Shown here piece by piece: positions 25,345 to 33,097 of a stretch of DNA of 64,000 nucleotides; positions within the stretch are counted from its first letter, which is position 1, and each line of letters starts with the position of its first letter. The notes below the pieces were generated by a model. The model searched no databases. It saw only the letters and a list, made by a program, of their open reading frames with translations, and had not been told where the DNA came from. The DNA is taken from NCBI GenBank assembly GCA_021325555.1, contig JAJPGY010000023.1:186001-250000 (forward strand), in the 5' to 3' direction. The translations under genes and the position numbers were made by a program. The stretch comes from Pseudomonadota bacterium. GTDB taxonomy: Bacteria > Cyanobacteriota > Vampirovibrionia > Obscuribacterales > Obscuribacteraceae.

Positions 25345-26829
25345 GTGGCGGCAAGCAACCCGATCAAGGTCAAAATCTTACACAAAGGGCTGGTGCTCGT
25401 AATCCTGCCCTGTGTCATCTTCGGCATCTTCTGCTGGCGGCTTTACGACCTGCAGTCGCGCACCGAGCAGCTGGCCGCCATGGAGCACAAGCAGCTGGCG
25501 ATCATCGCCCGGGTCAACCATCTGATCGCGCTCTATTCGGCGACCTCCGGCTGCGTGGCCAGCTACATCTCGACCGGCATGCCCAAATTTGCCCGTGGTA
25601 TGCGCGAGCATGTAGCCGAGCTGCGGCAGATGTACGATGAGCTGGACAGGCTCACCGCCGACCAGCCGGCCGCCCACCAGGAGTTCCAGGCCATTCGCCG
25701 GATCGCCGAGAGGCAGCTGAGCGTCTTCGAGGCGTTCGGCCCGCCGGAAGGCGAGCCTGGCGAGCAGTCGCTCCTGAGCCTGTTCGCCAGATTGTCCAGC
25801 CACGGGCTCAAGGACTTCATGAAGCGCGCCGGCGCCGACGCCGAGATGGCCTTGCACCTCGGCGACCAGCAGCAGCTGCGCCTGGAGGAGATTCGCCAGG
25901 AGCAGGAAAGCTCGGCGCGGCAGATCAAGCGGCTGGTGCTCTTCGGCATCGTGCTCAACTTCCTTCTGGCGCTCACGCTTTCCCTGGCCTTCCTGGGCGA
26001 CATCACCACCCGGCTTTCCGTGCTCATGGACAACGCCCAGCGTCTGCCCCGGCTCCTGCCCCTGAACAGGCAGGTCGGGGGCGCCGACGAGCTCACCTAT
26101 CTCGACGGCATCCTCCACCAGTCTTCCGATCAGCTGCGCGCGGCCCAGGAGCAGCGCCAGCACCTGATGCAGATGGTGGCCCACGACATACGCTCGCCGC
26201 TCATGTCCGCCCAGCTCTCCGTGGGCATCCTCAAAGACGATCGCATAGGCGAGCTGCCGGAGGCGGCGGCGCGCCAGGTGGACTCGCTGGAGCGCAACAT
26301 CAGCCGGGTGACCGCCCTCACCAACGATCTCCTGACCATCGACAAGCTCGAGGCCGGGCAGCTCGAACTCAATCTGGAGACGGTCGACGTCCACCGCCTG
26401 GTCGAAAACGCACTGGGCAGCGTCGCCCAGCTGGCGCAGCAAAAGCGGATCGAGCTCAGCAACCGCTGCCGCCGGCAGGAGGTCCTCGCCGACGGCGGGC
26501 GCATCGAGCAGGTTCTGATCAACCTTCTGTCCAACGCCATCAAGTTCTCGCCCGCCGGCACGACAATCTCGGTTGTAAGCGAAGGCGCCGGCAAGGCGGT
26601 CCGCGTGGGCGTTAAGGATGAGGGGCCGGGCATCCCGGAGGCGGACCGGCACAAGGTGTTCGACAAGTTCTTCCAGCTGGAGAAGGGCGGCAGCCGGGGT
26701 TTCGGCCTCGGGCTGGCCATCTGCAAGCTGATCGTCCAGGCCCACCAGGGGACTGTCGGTGTGGACAGCGAGCCTGGCCAGGGAAGCTGCTTCTGGTTCA
26801 CGATCCCGGCTGCCGAGCCCGGCGCTTGA
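25345..26829 (+). CDS. Membrane sensor histidine kinase
   Basis: The 494-residue kinase has a first membrane helix (LVLVILPCVIFGIFCWRLY, about 13-31), a periplasmic or extracytoplasmic helical sensor of about 160 residues, and a second helix near 195-215, followed by a HAMP-like linker. The HisKA box has His280 in VAHDIRSPL; the ATPase domain shows INLLSNAIKFSP (N box), DEGPGIP and a GFGLGLAI G box. Its regulator is encoded divergently. The start is GTG at 25345. Sensor similarity to a known signal is not evident. Confidence 0.92.
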   Translation: MAASNPIKVKILHKGLVLVILPCVIFGIFCWRLYDLQSRTEQLAAMEHKQLAIIARVNHLIALYSATSGCVASYISTGMPKFARGMREHVAELRQMYDELDRLTADQPAAHQEFQAIRRIAERQLSVFEAFGPPEGEPGEQSLLSLFARLSSHGLKDFMKRAGADAEMALHLGDQQQLRLEEIRQEQESSARQIKRLVLFGIVLNFLLALTLSLAFLGDITTRLSVLMDNAQRLPRLLPLNRQVGGADELTYLDGILHQSSDQLRAAQEQRQHLMQMVAHDIRSPLMSAQLSVGILKDDRIGELPEAAARQVDSLERNISRVTALTNDLLTIDKLEAGQLELNLETVDVHRLVENALGSVAQLAQQKRIELSNRCRRQEVLADGGRIEQVLINLLSNAIKFSPAGTTISVVSEGAGKAVRVGVKDEGPGIPEADRHKVFDKFFQLEKGGSRGFGLGLAICKLIVQAHQGTVGVDSEPGQGSCFWFTIPAAEPGA

Positions 26830-26864
26830 CGTGCTCGCGGCGCGTCATCGCCTGCCGCCGGCCA

Positions 26865-26882
26865 TTGTCACAGTTCTGTCAC
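26865..26882 (+). promoter_or_regulatory. PhoB-box-like direct repeat upstream of the 3D/NlpC gene
   Basis: TTGTCAC (26865-26871), then AGTT, then CTGTCAC (26876-26882): two 7-bp repeats 11 bp apart, the arrangement of a classic Pho box (CTGTCAT repeats). TTAAGG begins about 10 bp downstream, where a -10 element would sit in a PhoB-type promoter. It lies just after the kinase gene and 87 bases before the next start. The neighbouring OmpR-family regulator is the obvious candidate binder. Confidence 0.5.
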
Positions 26883-26969
26883 CCTCAAACTGTTAAGGTT
26901 CTACGCGGCTGGGGCCCTCGGGCCTGCCCACCTTACCAAGCAAAGCCCCTTGTGGTCGAAGGACCTGAC

Positions 26970-28811
26970 ATGAGCCGTTTTGAGGCTGTCGAATCGAGAA
27001 ACTGGCAGCAAAGGCACGCAGAGCAAAATGATCAGGCCCGCCGGGAAGCCTATTCGGTAGACGCCCGCGCCTGCCGGCCCGATCCTCGATCCGCAGCACC
27101 AGGTGCGCTGCCCAGCCTGGACATCTTCGGGCAAGACGGCAGGAGCCTCATCGATTGCGGCCGGCAGCAGGCCGATATCGAGCGCGCCAGGCAGACGCTC
27201 ACCGACGCCCGCGCCTCCGCCGGCCAGTCGCTCAACGCCGTGGAAAGCCTCGCCCGGGCAGGGGTGACGGATATCCAGCTGGCCGACCGGGACGGCACCA
27301 TGCGCTCCTACCGGGTCGAGCAGGCAAGCCTGGGCGGCCGGACGATGGTGCACCTGTTCGCCCGGGACGACAGGGGCCGCGAGCACGTGGTCCTGCGCGG
27401 TCTCGCCAGCGGCGACGGCACCTACGTCCGCGAACGGGGCGCCGACGGCCGCTTCGTGGACTTTCAAGGCTCCTGGTGGTCGCAAAACATGGGCGACCGC
27501 TCGGCGGTGACGGCCGGCCGGCCGGTCGCGCCGGATGCCCCTGTCGGGCCGCTGGTGCCCCCGTCCCCGGCGCCCGGCCCTGAGGCGATAACCGCCATGC
27601 ATCTGGCCCGCGGCACCGGATACTACCCGGCCAACAACGCCATGGAAGGCGGCTTTAACGACAGGCACGGCCGCCCGCTGCGCACGCTGCAGGATTTCCT
27701 TGCCGGGCGCTCCGACTACGTGAGCGTGGCCATGGACAAGAACGCCGGCATAGCCGATCGCCAGCTTCTCCACATCCCCGAGCTGGACCACCGCTATCGC
27801 GAGCAGCTCGACAGGATGGGGCTCGCTCACATCCCCTTCCGGGTGGTGGACACCGGCGGGGCGTTCACCAACCGGGGCTACGGGCGCATCGACATCTGCA
27901 CCGCCGACAGGCGGGCGGCCGGTGAGGCGACCATCAACGGGCCGCTCACCGTGCAGTTTGTCGACGAGCAGCGCCGCTACGCGGCGAGGCAGCCCGGACA
28001 GGGGCATTTCGCGTGGGCAAGGCGGCTTGTCGAGCCGGGATACGGGCACGAGCCGCTCGAGCCGGCAGCGGTCTATCCGCCCGGCCCTGAATGGTCCCGG
28101 GGCTTCGGCGGCCCTGCGCCCGGGCGCCTGCCCGGGCAACCGGGGCCGACGAGCCCGGAGGTGCAGGGCTTGCCGCGGTATTACAGCGCGCCCCGGCTCG
28201 GACGCCTGATGCCGCGCCAGGGCCCGATGGACCAGGAGACCGGCCGCTACGTGGGCTACCTGACCCGGCCGCGCGAGCTCGGCCAGCCCGGTCAGGCGGG
28301 CGCCGTCGACCCCGACAGCCTGGCCCGGCACGCCGCCTACGTGGCCAGCCACATGCGCAGCGTCGGCTGGTGCTACAGGGGGGTAAAGGCCGCCGCAGGC
28401 ATGCTGGGCGTGCACCTCGAGGGCCGCAGCGCCCACCAGGCCAAAGGCCAGCTGGAGAACGACCCCCGCTTCGAGAAGGTGGCCGAGACGTACAATCTCA
28501 ACCCGCAGCAGCTGCGCCCGGGTGACATCATCGTCCACCCGCGCAACTACCTGCCCGGACACCCGGACGGGCACATCGCCGTTTATCTGGGCGGCGGCAC
28601 CGAAGCCTCCGATCACATCCAGAGGCTCATAGGCGGCGCCGCTGCCGTGTTCCGGCCGCGCAGCGGCGGGGCCAGCCAGTATGCGGACATGGGTCTTGCG
28701 CGCGTGCGTCCGGTCATGCCCCGGTACGGGCCGGACGGGCCCGCCGTCCGGGACGGCGCCGGTCTATTTGGCGCCCAGCAGTTCCTTCGGGGGAAAGAAA
28801 TGAGGGAGTAG
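26970..28811 (+). CDS. Two-domain 3D/NlpC-like protein, possible cell-wall enzyme
   Basis: The 613-residue protein lacks an obvious signal peptide. Residues to about 190 are unassigned. The middle, about 205-320, resembles a 3D/MltA-type double-psi barrel: GTGYYPANNAMEGG, then VVDTGGAF and a GRIDIC-like strand with Asp residues. A Pro/Gly-rich linker follows. The C-terminal 160 residues look like an NlpC/P60-type papain fold with Cys468 in GWCYRG and His535 in GHIAVYLG, spaced as expected for catalysis. This would cleave peptidoglycan peptides or similar bonds. The start is ATG 26970 after AAGGA. The 3' end overlaps cdd antisense by 48 bases. Confidence 0.75.
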   Translation: MSRFEAVESRNWQQRHAEQNDQARREAYSVDARACRPDPRSAAPGALPSLDIFGQDGRSLIDCGRQQADIERARQTLTDARASAGQSLNAVESLARAGVTDIQLADRDGTMRSYRVEQASLGGRTMVHLFARDDRGREHVVLRGLASGDGTYVRERGADGRFVDFQGSWWSQNMGDRSAVTAGRPVAPDAPVGPLVPPSPAPGPEAITAMHLARGTGYYPANNAMEGGFNDRHGRPLRTLQDFLAGRSDYVSVAMDKNAGIADRQLLHIPELDHRYREQLDRMGLAHIPFRVVDTGGAFTNRGYGRIDICTADRRAAGEATINGPLTVQFVDEQRRYAARQPGQGHFAWARRLVEPGYGHEPLEPAAVYPPGPEWSRGFGGPAPGRLPGQPGPTSPEVQGLPRYYSAPRLGRLMPRQGPMDQETGRYVGYLTRPRELGQPGQAGAVDPDSLARHAAYVASHMRSVGWCYRGVKAAAGMLGVHLEGRSAHQAKGQLENDPRFEKVAETYNLNPQQLRPGDIIVHPRNYLPGHPDGHIAVYLGGGTEASDHIQRLIGGAAAVFRPRSGGASQYADMGLARVRPVMPRYGPDGPAVRDGAGLFGAQQFLRGKEMRE

Positions 28812-29180
28812 CTCTTGGAGAGTCAGTGTTTTGAACTCACCGCTTGCGGTCGGCACCACAACGGTCAAATCGATGCCAAATTCAGCGAGGTGCTGACGGC
28901 AAACTCCACAGGGCCAGATTTCGGGAGTTTGTTCGCAGACTACGGCGATCGCCTCAAATTGCCGGCAGCCTTCCGAGATAGCATTTGCCAGGGCCGCCCG
29001 TTCAGCGCAAATACTGCCTTCGTAGGAGACTATCTCAATATTGCAACCGGCAAAGATTCGTCCATCCGCAGTGAGCAACGCAGCTCCGACCCGATATTTT
29101 GAATAAGGGGAATAGCTGCGCTGGAACGCCCCCCGGGCAGTCTCGATGAGGCGCTTGTAAATTTGCGTCTGCTGTGTCAT
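28764..29180 (-). CDS. cdd: Cytidine deaminase
   Basis: The 138-residue zinc enzyme converts cytidine and deoxycytidine to uridine and deoxyuridine for pyrimidine salvage. The signatures are intact: CAE with Cys58 and catalytic Glu60, and PCGVC with Cys91 and Cys94 as zinc ligands. The size is that of the homotetrameric type. Its last 48 bases are antisense to the 3' end of the 3D/NlpC gene, an unusually long convergent overlap. An AGGGAG lies upstream of the ATG, but at longer spacing than ideal. Confidence 0.95.
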   Translation of the reverse strand: MTQQTQIYKRLIETARGAFQRSYSPYSKYRVGAALLTADGRIFAGCNIEIVSYEGSICAERAALANAISEGCRQFEAIAVVCEQTPEIWPCGVCRQHLAEFGIDLTVVVPTASGEFKTLTLQELLPHFFPPKELLGAK

Positions 29181-29249
29181 ATGTTCACAGTACTCCCTGT
29201 TTGCTTCGATTGAGTGTATCAGAAAGCAAGCACGCCAGGCAGATCCGGA

Positions 29250-29460
29250 GCCCGGGCTTCCAGTCCAGGCCCCATGACTGCGGCACGGGCAACGTCGGCC
29301 ACCGGGTGCTGGCCCATCTCAAGACCGAGCTGGCTCAGGGGCGCAAGGCGATCGCCCAGGTGATAAACCCGCACACCGCCAACGCGCACCACATCATCCC
29401 CGGCACCGCCGCCTATCGCGCGGCCCGCGGCTACCGGTGGCTTCCTGGTCGTAAGGCTGG
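29250..29460 (+). pseudogene. Possible remnant of an AHH/HNH-type nuclease gene
   Basis: In one plus-strand frame, between cdd and the HAD gene, lies a protein-like stretch with GNVGHRVLAHLKTELAQG and NPHTANAHHIIPGTA. The AHHIIP string is the hallmark of AHH/HNH nuclease toxins. No full domain or clean gene end is seen, and the frame runs into antisense of the HAD gene. It may be a decayed toxin tip, or chance. Otherwise I see nothing in 29181-29463. Confidence 0.25.
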
Positions 29461-29463
29461 CGG

Positions 29464-30126
29464 TCAGTGCTTCATGCGCCCGTTCAGGATCAACGGCAGA
29501 GCCTCGTCCAGGCCGCCGACGATGTGCCGCGGCTGCGCGCGCGCCAGCTCCTCGCGGGTGTGGACGCCGGTGGTGACGCCGATGCCGTCCACGCCGGCGT
29601 TGCGCGCCATCTCCAGGTCGAAGGTGCTGTCGCCGATCACCACCAGGTCCTTGTGCGGAATGGCGAGCTTGTTGGCGATCACGTGGACTGATTCCGGATC
29701 GGGCTTGTGGTTGGCCACCTCCTGCGAGCCCACAACCAGACGGAAATAGCCGGCCAGCTTGTGGTGCTCCAGCACCGGCTCGATGATCGCCCGCCGCTTG
29801 GAGGAGGCGATGGCGATCTCCACGTTGGCCTCCACCAGGCGCTCGAGAACGCCCTTAAGGCTGGGAAACGGCGGGCAGAGCTCCACCGCCTTGGTATCGT
29901 ATATGGAGCGGTAGCGATTGGCCATGAGCGCGTGATACGACTGCGGCCGGTCGGGGAAAATGAGCTCCATCTGCTTCATAAGCGGCACGCCGATCAGACT
30001 CGACCAGCTCTCGAAGGTCTCCATGCTCAGGTCGTACTCCACTACCATGGTCCTCATGACATCGATGATGCCAGGGGCCGAATCGACCAGTGTTCCGTCA
30101 AAGTCGAAGATCGCTAATCTATACAA
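29464..30126 (-). CDS. HAD-superfamily phosphatase, phosphoglycolate phosphatase-like
   Basis: The 220-residue HAD hydrolase opens with the nucleophile motif DFDGTLVDS (Asp8, Asp10). Motif II is in the IAIASSKRR segment, the Lys of motif III is in NHKPDPE, and motif IV is GDSTFDLEMARNAG. A helical cap lies between, as in phosphoglycolate or pyrophosphatase-type members; the substrate is not known. I chose TTG at 30126 because AGGTGG lies 9 bases upstream and the catalytic motif is then near the N-terminus. A GTG at 30135 has no room for a site. It starts right after the carA stop. Confidence 0.88.
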   Translation of the reverse strand: MYRLAIFDFDGTLVDSAPGIIDVMRTMVVEYDLSMETFESWSSLIGVPLMKQMELIFPDRPQSYHALMANRYRSIYDTKAVELCPPFPSLKGVLERLVEANVEIAIASSKRRAIIEPVLEHHKLAGYFRLVVGSQEVANHKPDPESVHVIANKLAIPHKDLVVIGDSTFDLEMARNAGVDGIGVTTGVHTREELARAQPRHIVGGLDEALPLILNGRMKH

Positions 30127-30127
30127 A

Positions 30128-31258
30128 TTAAACACCCACCTTTTTGTGTGAATCCATAAGGCGGCGGAAGCGCTCGAAGAGATAGCCGGAATCATGAGGC
30201 CCGGGACTGGCCTCCGGGTGATACTGGACGCAAAAGACAGGCAGGCTGCGATGCCGAAACCCCTCCACGCTCCCGTCGTTCAGGTTGAGGTGGGTCAGCT
30301 CCAGCTCGGCTGGAAGCGTTTCCGCCTCCACGGCAAAGCCGTGATTCTGGCAGGTGACCTCAACCTTCCCGGTAGTCAGGTCCTTCACCGGCTGGTTTCC
30401 GCCGCGATGACCAAATTTCAACTTGTAGGTCCTGGCGCCCAGCGCGATTGAGAGAAGTTGGTGGCCAAGACAAATTCCGAACATAGGCAGTCCCGAATTA
30501 ATCAGCTTGGGCAATTGATCGATGATCCCTTTGCATGCCGCGGGATCACCGGGACCGTTGGACAAAACGATGCCATCAGGCTTGCCCTTGAGAATCTCCT
30601 CCGCGGGCGTATCCGCGGGATAAACGGTGAGATTCAGACCCTGGGCAACCAAACTGCGAAGTATGTTCTGTTTGATGCCAAAATCCAAGACTGCCACCGC
30701 GTAGCCATTGTTCCCGAGCCGGTAGGCTCTGGTCGTCGTCACCCCGGCCGTCAGGTCCGACCCGGTCATCGGCGGCGACGACCTGGCCAGCGCCACCAGC
30801 TGCTCGGGATCAAGGACCTCCGTCGACAGCGCGCAGCGCATGGCGCCGGCATCGCGTATGTGCCGCGTTAAGGCCCTGGTGTCCACTTCCGCCAGCCCGA
30901 TGATGTTTTGAGCGGCGAGAAACTCGCCCAGCGAGCGATTGGCCCGCCAGGAGCTGTAGCGGCGGCTCAGGTGCCTTACAACCAGACCGCGCGCGTATAT
31001 ACGCGTTGACTCCAGATCCTCGTCGTTGGCCCCGTAGTTGCCTATCTCCGGGTAGGTGAGCGTCACCACCTGCCCCGCGTAGCTGGGGTCGGTGAGGATC
31101 TCCTGGTAGCCGGTGATGCTGGTGTTGAAAACCAGCTCGCCGGCCGCCGTGCCTTTGGCCCCGAAACCAACCCCGAGAAAGGTCTTGCCGTCTTCCAGGG
31201 CAAGCAGACATGGGTATCGCCCGGATCGATCACCGGGGGTTTGCTGGTCGTTAGTCAT
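30128..31258 (-). CDS. carA: Carbamoyl phosphate synthase, small subunit
   Basis: The 376-residue glutaminase subunit supplies ammonia for carbamoyl phosphate in arginine and pyrimidine synthesis. The N-terminal half is the CarA-specific domain (ALEDGKTFLGVGFGA..., FNTSITGYQEILTDPSY). The class I glutamine amidotransferase half has the nucleophile Cys in FGICLGHQ near residue 264 and the His/Glu of QYHPEASPGP near 347. The large subunit carB is not in the window. It is followed directly by the HAD gene and is divergent from the NdhB-like gene across a 255-base region. Confidence 0.96.
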   Translation of the reverse strand: MTNDQQTPGDRSGRYPCLLALEDGKTFLGVGFGAKGTAAGELVFNTSITGYQEILTDPSYAGQVVTLTYPEIGNYGANDEDLESTRIYARGLVVRHLSRRYSSWRANRSLGEFLAAQNIIGLAEVDTRALTRHIRDAGAMRCALSTEVLDPEQLVALARSSPPMTGSDLTAGVTTTRAYRLGNNGYAVAVLDFGIKQNILRSLVAQGLNLTVYPADTPAEEILKGKPDGIVLSNGPGDPAACKGIIDQLPKLINSGLPMFGICLGHQLLSIALGARTYKLKFGHRGGNQPVKDLTTGKVEVTCQNHGFAVEAETLPAELELTHLNLNDGSVEGFRHRSLPVFCVQYHPEASPGPHDSGYLFERFRRLMDSHKKVGV

Positions 31259-31332
31259 GTGCCAGAAACGGTCCTTTCCTACTACCTATACTACTCTTAA
31301 AACCGACAATGCGGCAATCGAGGCTGTTTTTT

Positions 31333-31350
31333 CCGTTGCCCGGGCAACGG
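31333..31350. promoter_or_regulatory. Perfect 18-bp palindrome in the carA/nuoN divergent region
   Basis: CCGTTGCCC followed by GGGCAACGG is a perfect no-loop palindrome. It lies about 75 bases upstream of carA and 164 bases upstream of nuoN. A T-run precedes it on the plus strand, so it is not a terminator for either gene. It could bind a dimeric repressor. Confidence 0.4.
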
Positions 31351-31513
31351 TTGGGGCTCGCTTACCGTATATGCCCAGGATCCACGTGTTTCGATTAGTT
31401 TAGGCATTGGAGACATTTAAGTCGCCAGAATGTTTCCTCTGTAGAATTATGGATGCCTTATTGGAGCGCGGGCAGCGCTTGCTTACCACGGGCACCTTTC
31501 GGGAAGGACATCC

Positions 31514-33037
31514 ATGCTCAGCATCGAAGATTACAGGATAGCGGTCGAGTTCTTGAAGCCGGCGCTCTGGCTTTCGCTGACGATCCTCGTCGTATCCATC
31601 TGGAACCTCTTTTTCCCGAAGCTCAAGGAGCTGACCCCGGTGCTGAGCCTCATCGGGCTCGCCGCCGCCGGCGTGACGCTGTGTCAGCAGTTCAGCCCGC
31701 AGGCTACGACCCTGTTCGGCTGGGTATACACGGTCGACAAGCTGACCGTGCTCTTCGGCGTGCTGGCGGTGGTGGTGGGGATCATCGTTGTTTTGATGAC
31801 CATGGGCTACGAGATGCACCTGGAGCCCAACGCCGGCGAGTTTTACACCATCCTTCTGGTGGCCACGCTTTCCGTCATGATCCTGGCCGGGGCGACCGAC
31901 CTCATCCTTTTGTTTGTCGGTCTGGAGACGCTCAGCATCTCCTCGGTGCTGCTGACCGGCTTCTCCAAGCGCGACCGGCGGAGCAACGAGGCGGCGCTCA
32001 AATATCTGCTGTCGACGGCCGCCACCACGGCCACCCTCCTGTATGGTCTCTCCTTCCTCTACGGCCTGACGGCCAGCACCAGCTATTACGACATCCACGC
32101 CAAGCTCGCCAGCCTGACGCAGACCCCTTCGCTCGTGGTCATTTTCCTCATGATGCTGGTCCTGAGCGCGGTCGGCTTCAAGCTCTCGGCCGTGCCGTTC
32201 CACATGTGGACGCCTGATGTCTTCGAAGGGGCCCCGACGCCGGTTACCGCCTTTCTGTCCATCGGCTCGAAGGCCGGCGGCTTCGTGGTGGCAATCCGCC
32301 TTCTCTCCTTCGTCTTTGCCAGCTCGCAGGCAGACTGGGCTGTTATCGTCGGGCTGCTGGCCATGGCCTCCATGGTGGCCGGCAACCTGATCGCCCTTGC
32401 GCAGGGCTCCTTCAAGCGAATGCTCGCCTACTCGTCCATCGCCCACGTCGGCTACATGCTGATCGGTATCGTGGCCAACACCCTGGACGGCCTGTCGGCG
32501 GTCAATTTCTATCTGATCGTCTACGGGCTCATGAACCTGGGCGCCTTCACCGGGGCGATCATGTTCAGCAACGAGACCGGCACGGACCGGATCGACGATT
32601 ATGCCGGGCTGTTCCGCAAGCGGCCCTGGCTCGCCACCGGCATCGCCATCTGCCTCATCAACCTGGCCGGGCTGCCGATCCCGCCGGCCGGCTTTTTCGC
32701 CAAGGCTTTCATCTTCTGGTCCGGGCTGGCCATGGCCTCGCCGCTCGGATACGCGCTGGTCGGCGTGGCGCTCGTCACCTCGGTCCCGGCCATCTACTAC
32801 TACATGAGGGTGGCGATCAAGATGGTCGTGCGAGAGCCCTCGGAGGCGGTCAAGCAGCTGCCCGACGGGCGCAAGCAGATGGCCAGCTCGCAGTCCGGGC
32901 CGATCGTCGCCCTGGCCCTTTGCGTGGCCGGGATTCTGCTGGGAAGCATCACGGTAAACCCGATTATGGGCGTGGCGCGTGAAGCGGTGGCGCCGATCAC
33001 CAATCCGCCCGCCCTGGGGATGGTCAGCCCCCGCTAG
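31514..33037 (+). CDS. nuoN: NADH dehydrogenase-like complex I subunit N, NdhB-like
   Basis: The 507-residue protein has about 13 to 14 membrane helices and belongs to the proton-pumping antiporter-like subunits of complex I. The stretch LLTGFSKRDRRSNEAALKYL closely matches what I remember of cyanobacterial and plastid NdhB, unlike E. coli NuoN. Conserved Glu and Lys in membrane helices (VGLETLSISS, KLSAVPFHMWTPDVFEGAPTP) are present. The gene stands alone, as ndhB does in cyanobacteria; other nuo/ndh genes are elsewhere. AAGGAC precedes the ATG. Confidence 0.93.
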   Translation: MLSIEDYRIAVEFLKPALWLSLTILVVSIWNLFFPKLKELTPVLSLIGLAAAGVTLCQQFSPQATTLFGWVYTVDKLTVLFGVLAVVVGIIVVLMTMGYEMHLEPNAGEFYTILLVATLSVMILAGATDLILLFVGLETLSISSVLLTGFSKRDRRSNEAALKYLLSTAATTATLLYGLSFLYGLTASTSYYDIHAKLASLTQTPSLVVIFLMMLVLSAVGFKLSAVPFHMWTPDVFEGAPTPVTAFLSIGSKAGGFVVAIRLLSFVFASSQADWAVIVGLLAMASMVAGNLIALAQGSFKRMLAYSSIAHVGYMLIGIVANTLDGLSAVNFYLIVYGLMNLGAFTGAIMFSNETGTDRIDDYAGLFRKRPWLATGIAICLINLAGLPIPPAGFFAKAFIFWSGLAMASPLGYALVGVALVTSVPAIYYYMRVAIKMVVREPSEAVKQLPDGRKQMASSQSGPIVALALCVAGILLGSITVNPIMGVAREAVAPITNPPALGMVSPR

Positions 33038-33097
33038 GACCTGGATCCGGGTCGGTTCCGGACAGCCGGTTCGCGTTCCAGTGGGCTCACCGCCACC

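Noticed and set aside
26901..28616. A 571-residue minus-strand open frame opposite the 3D/NlpC gene
   Set aside because: Low-complexity shadow; the plus-strand protein has domain motifs, a ribosome site and a promoter-like repeat.
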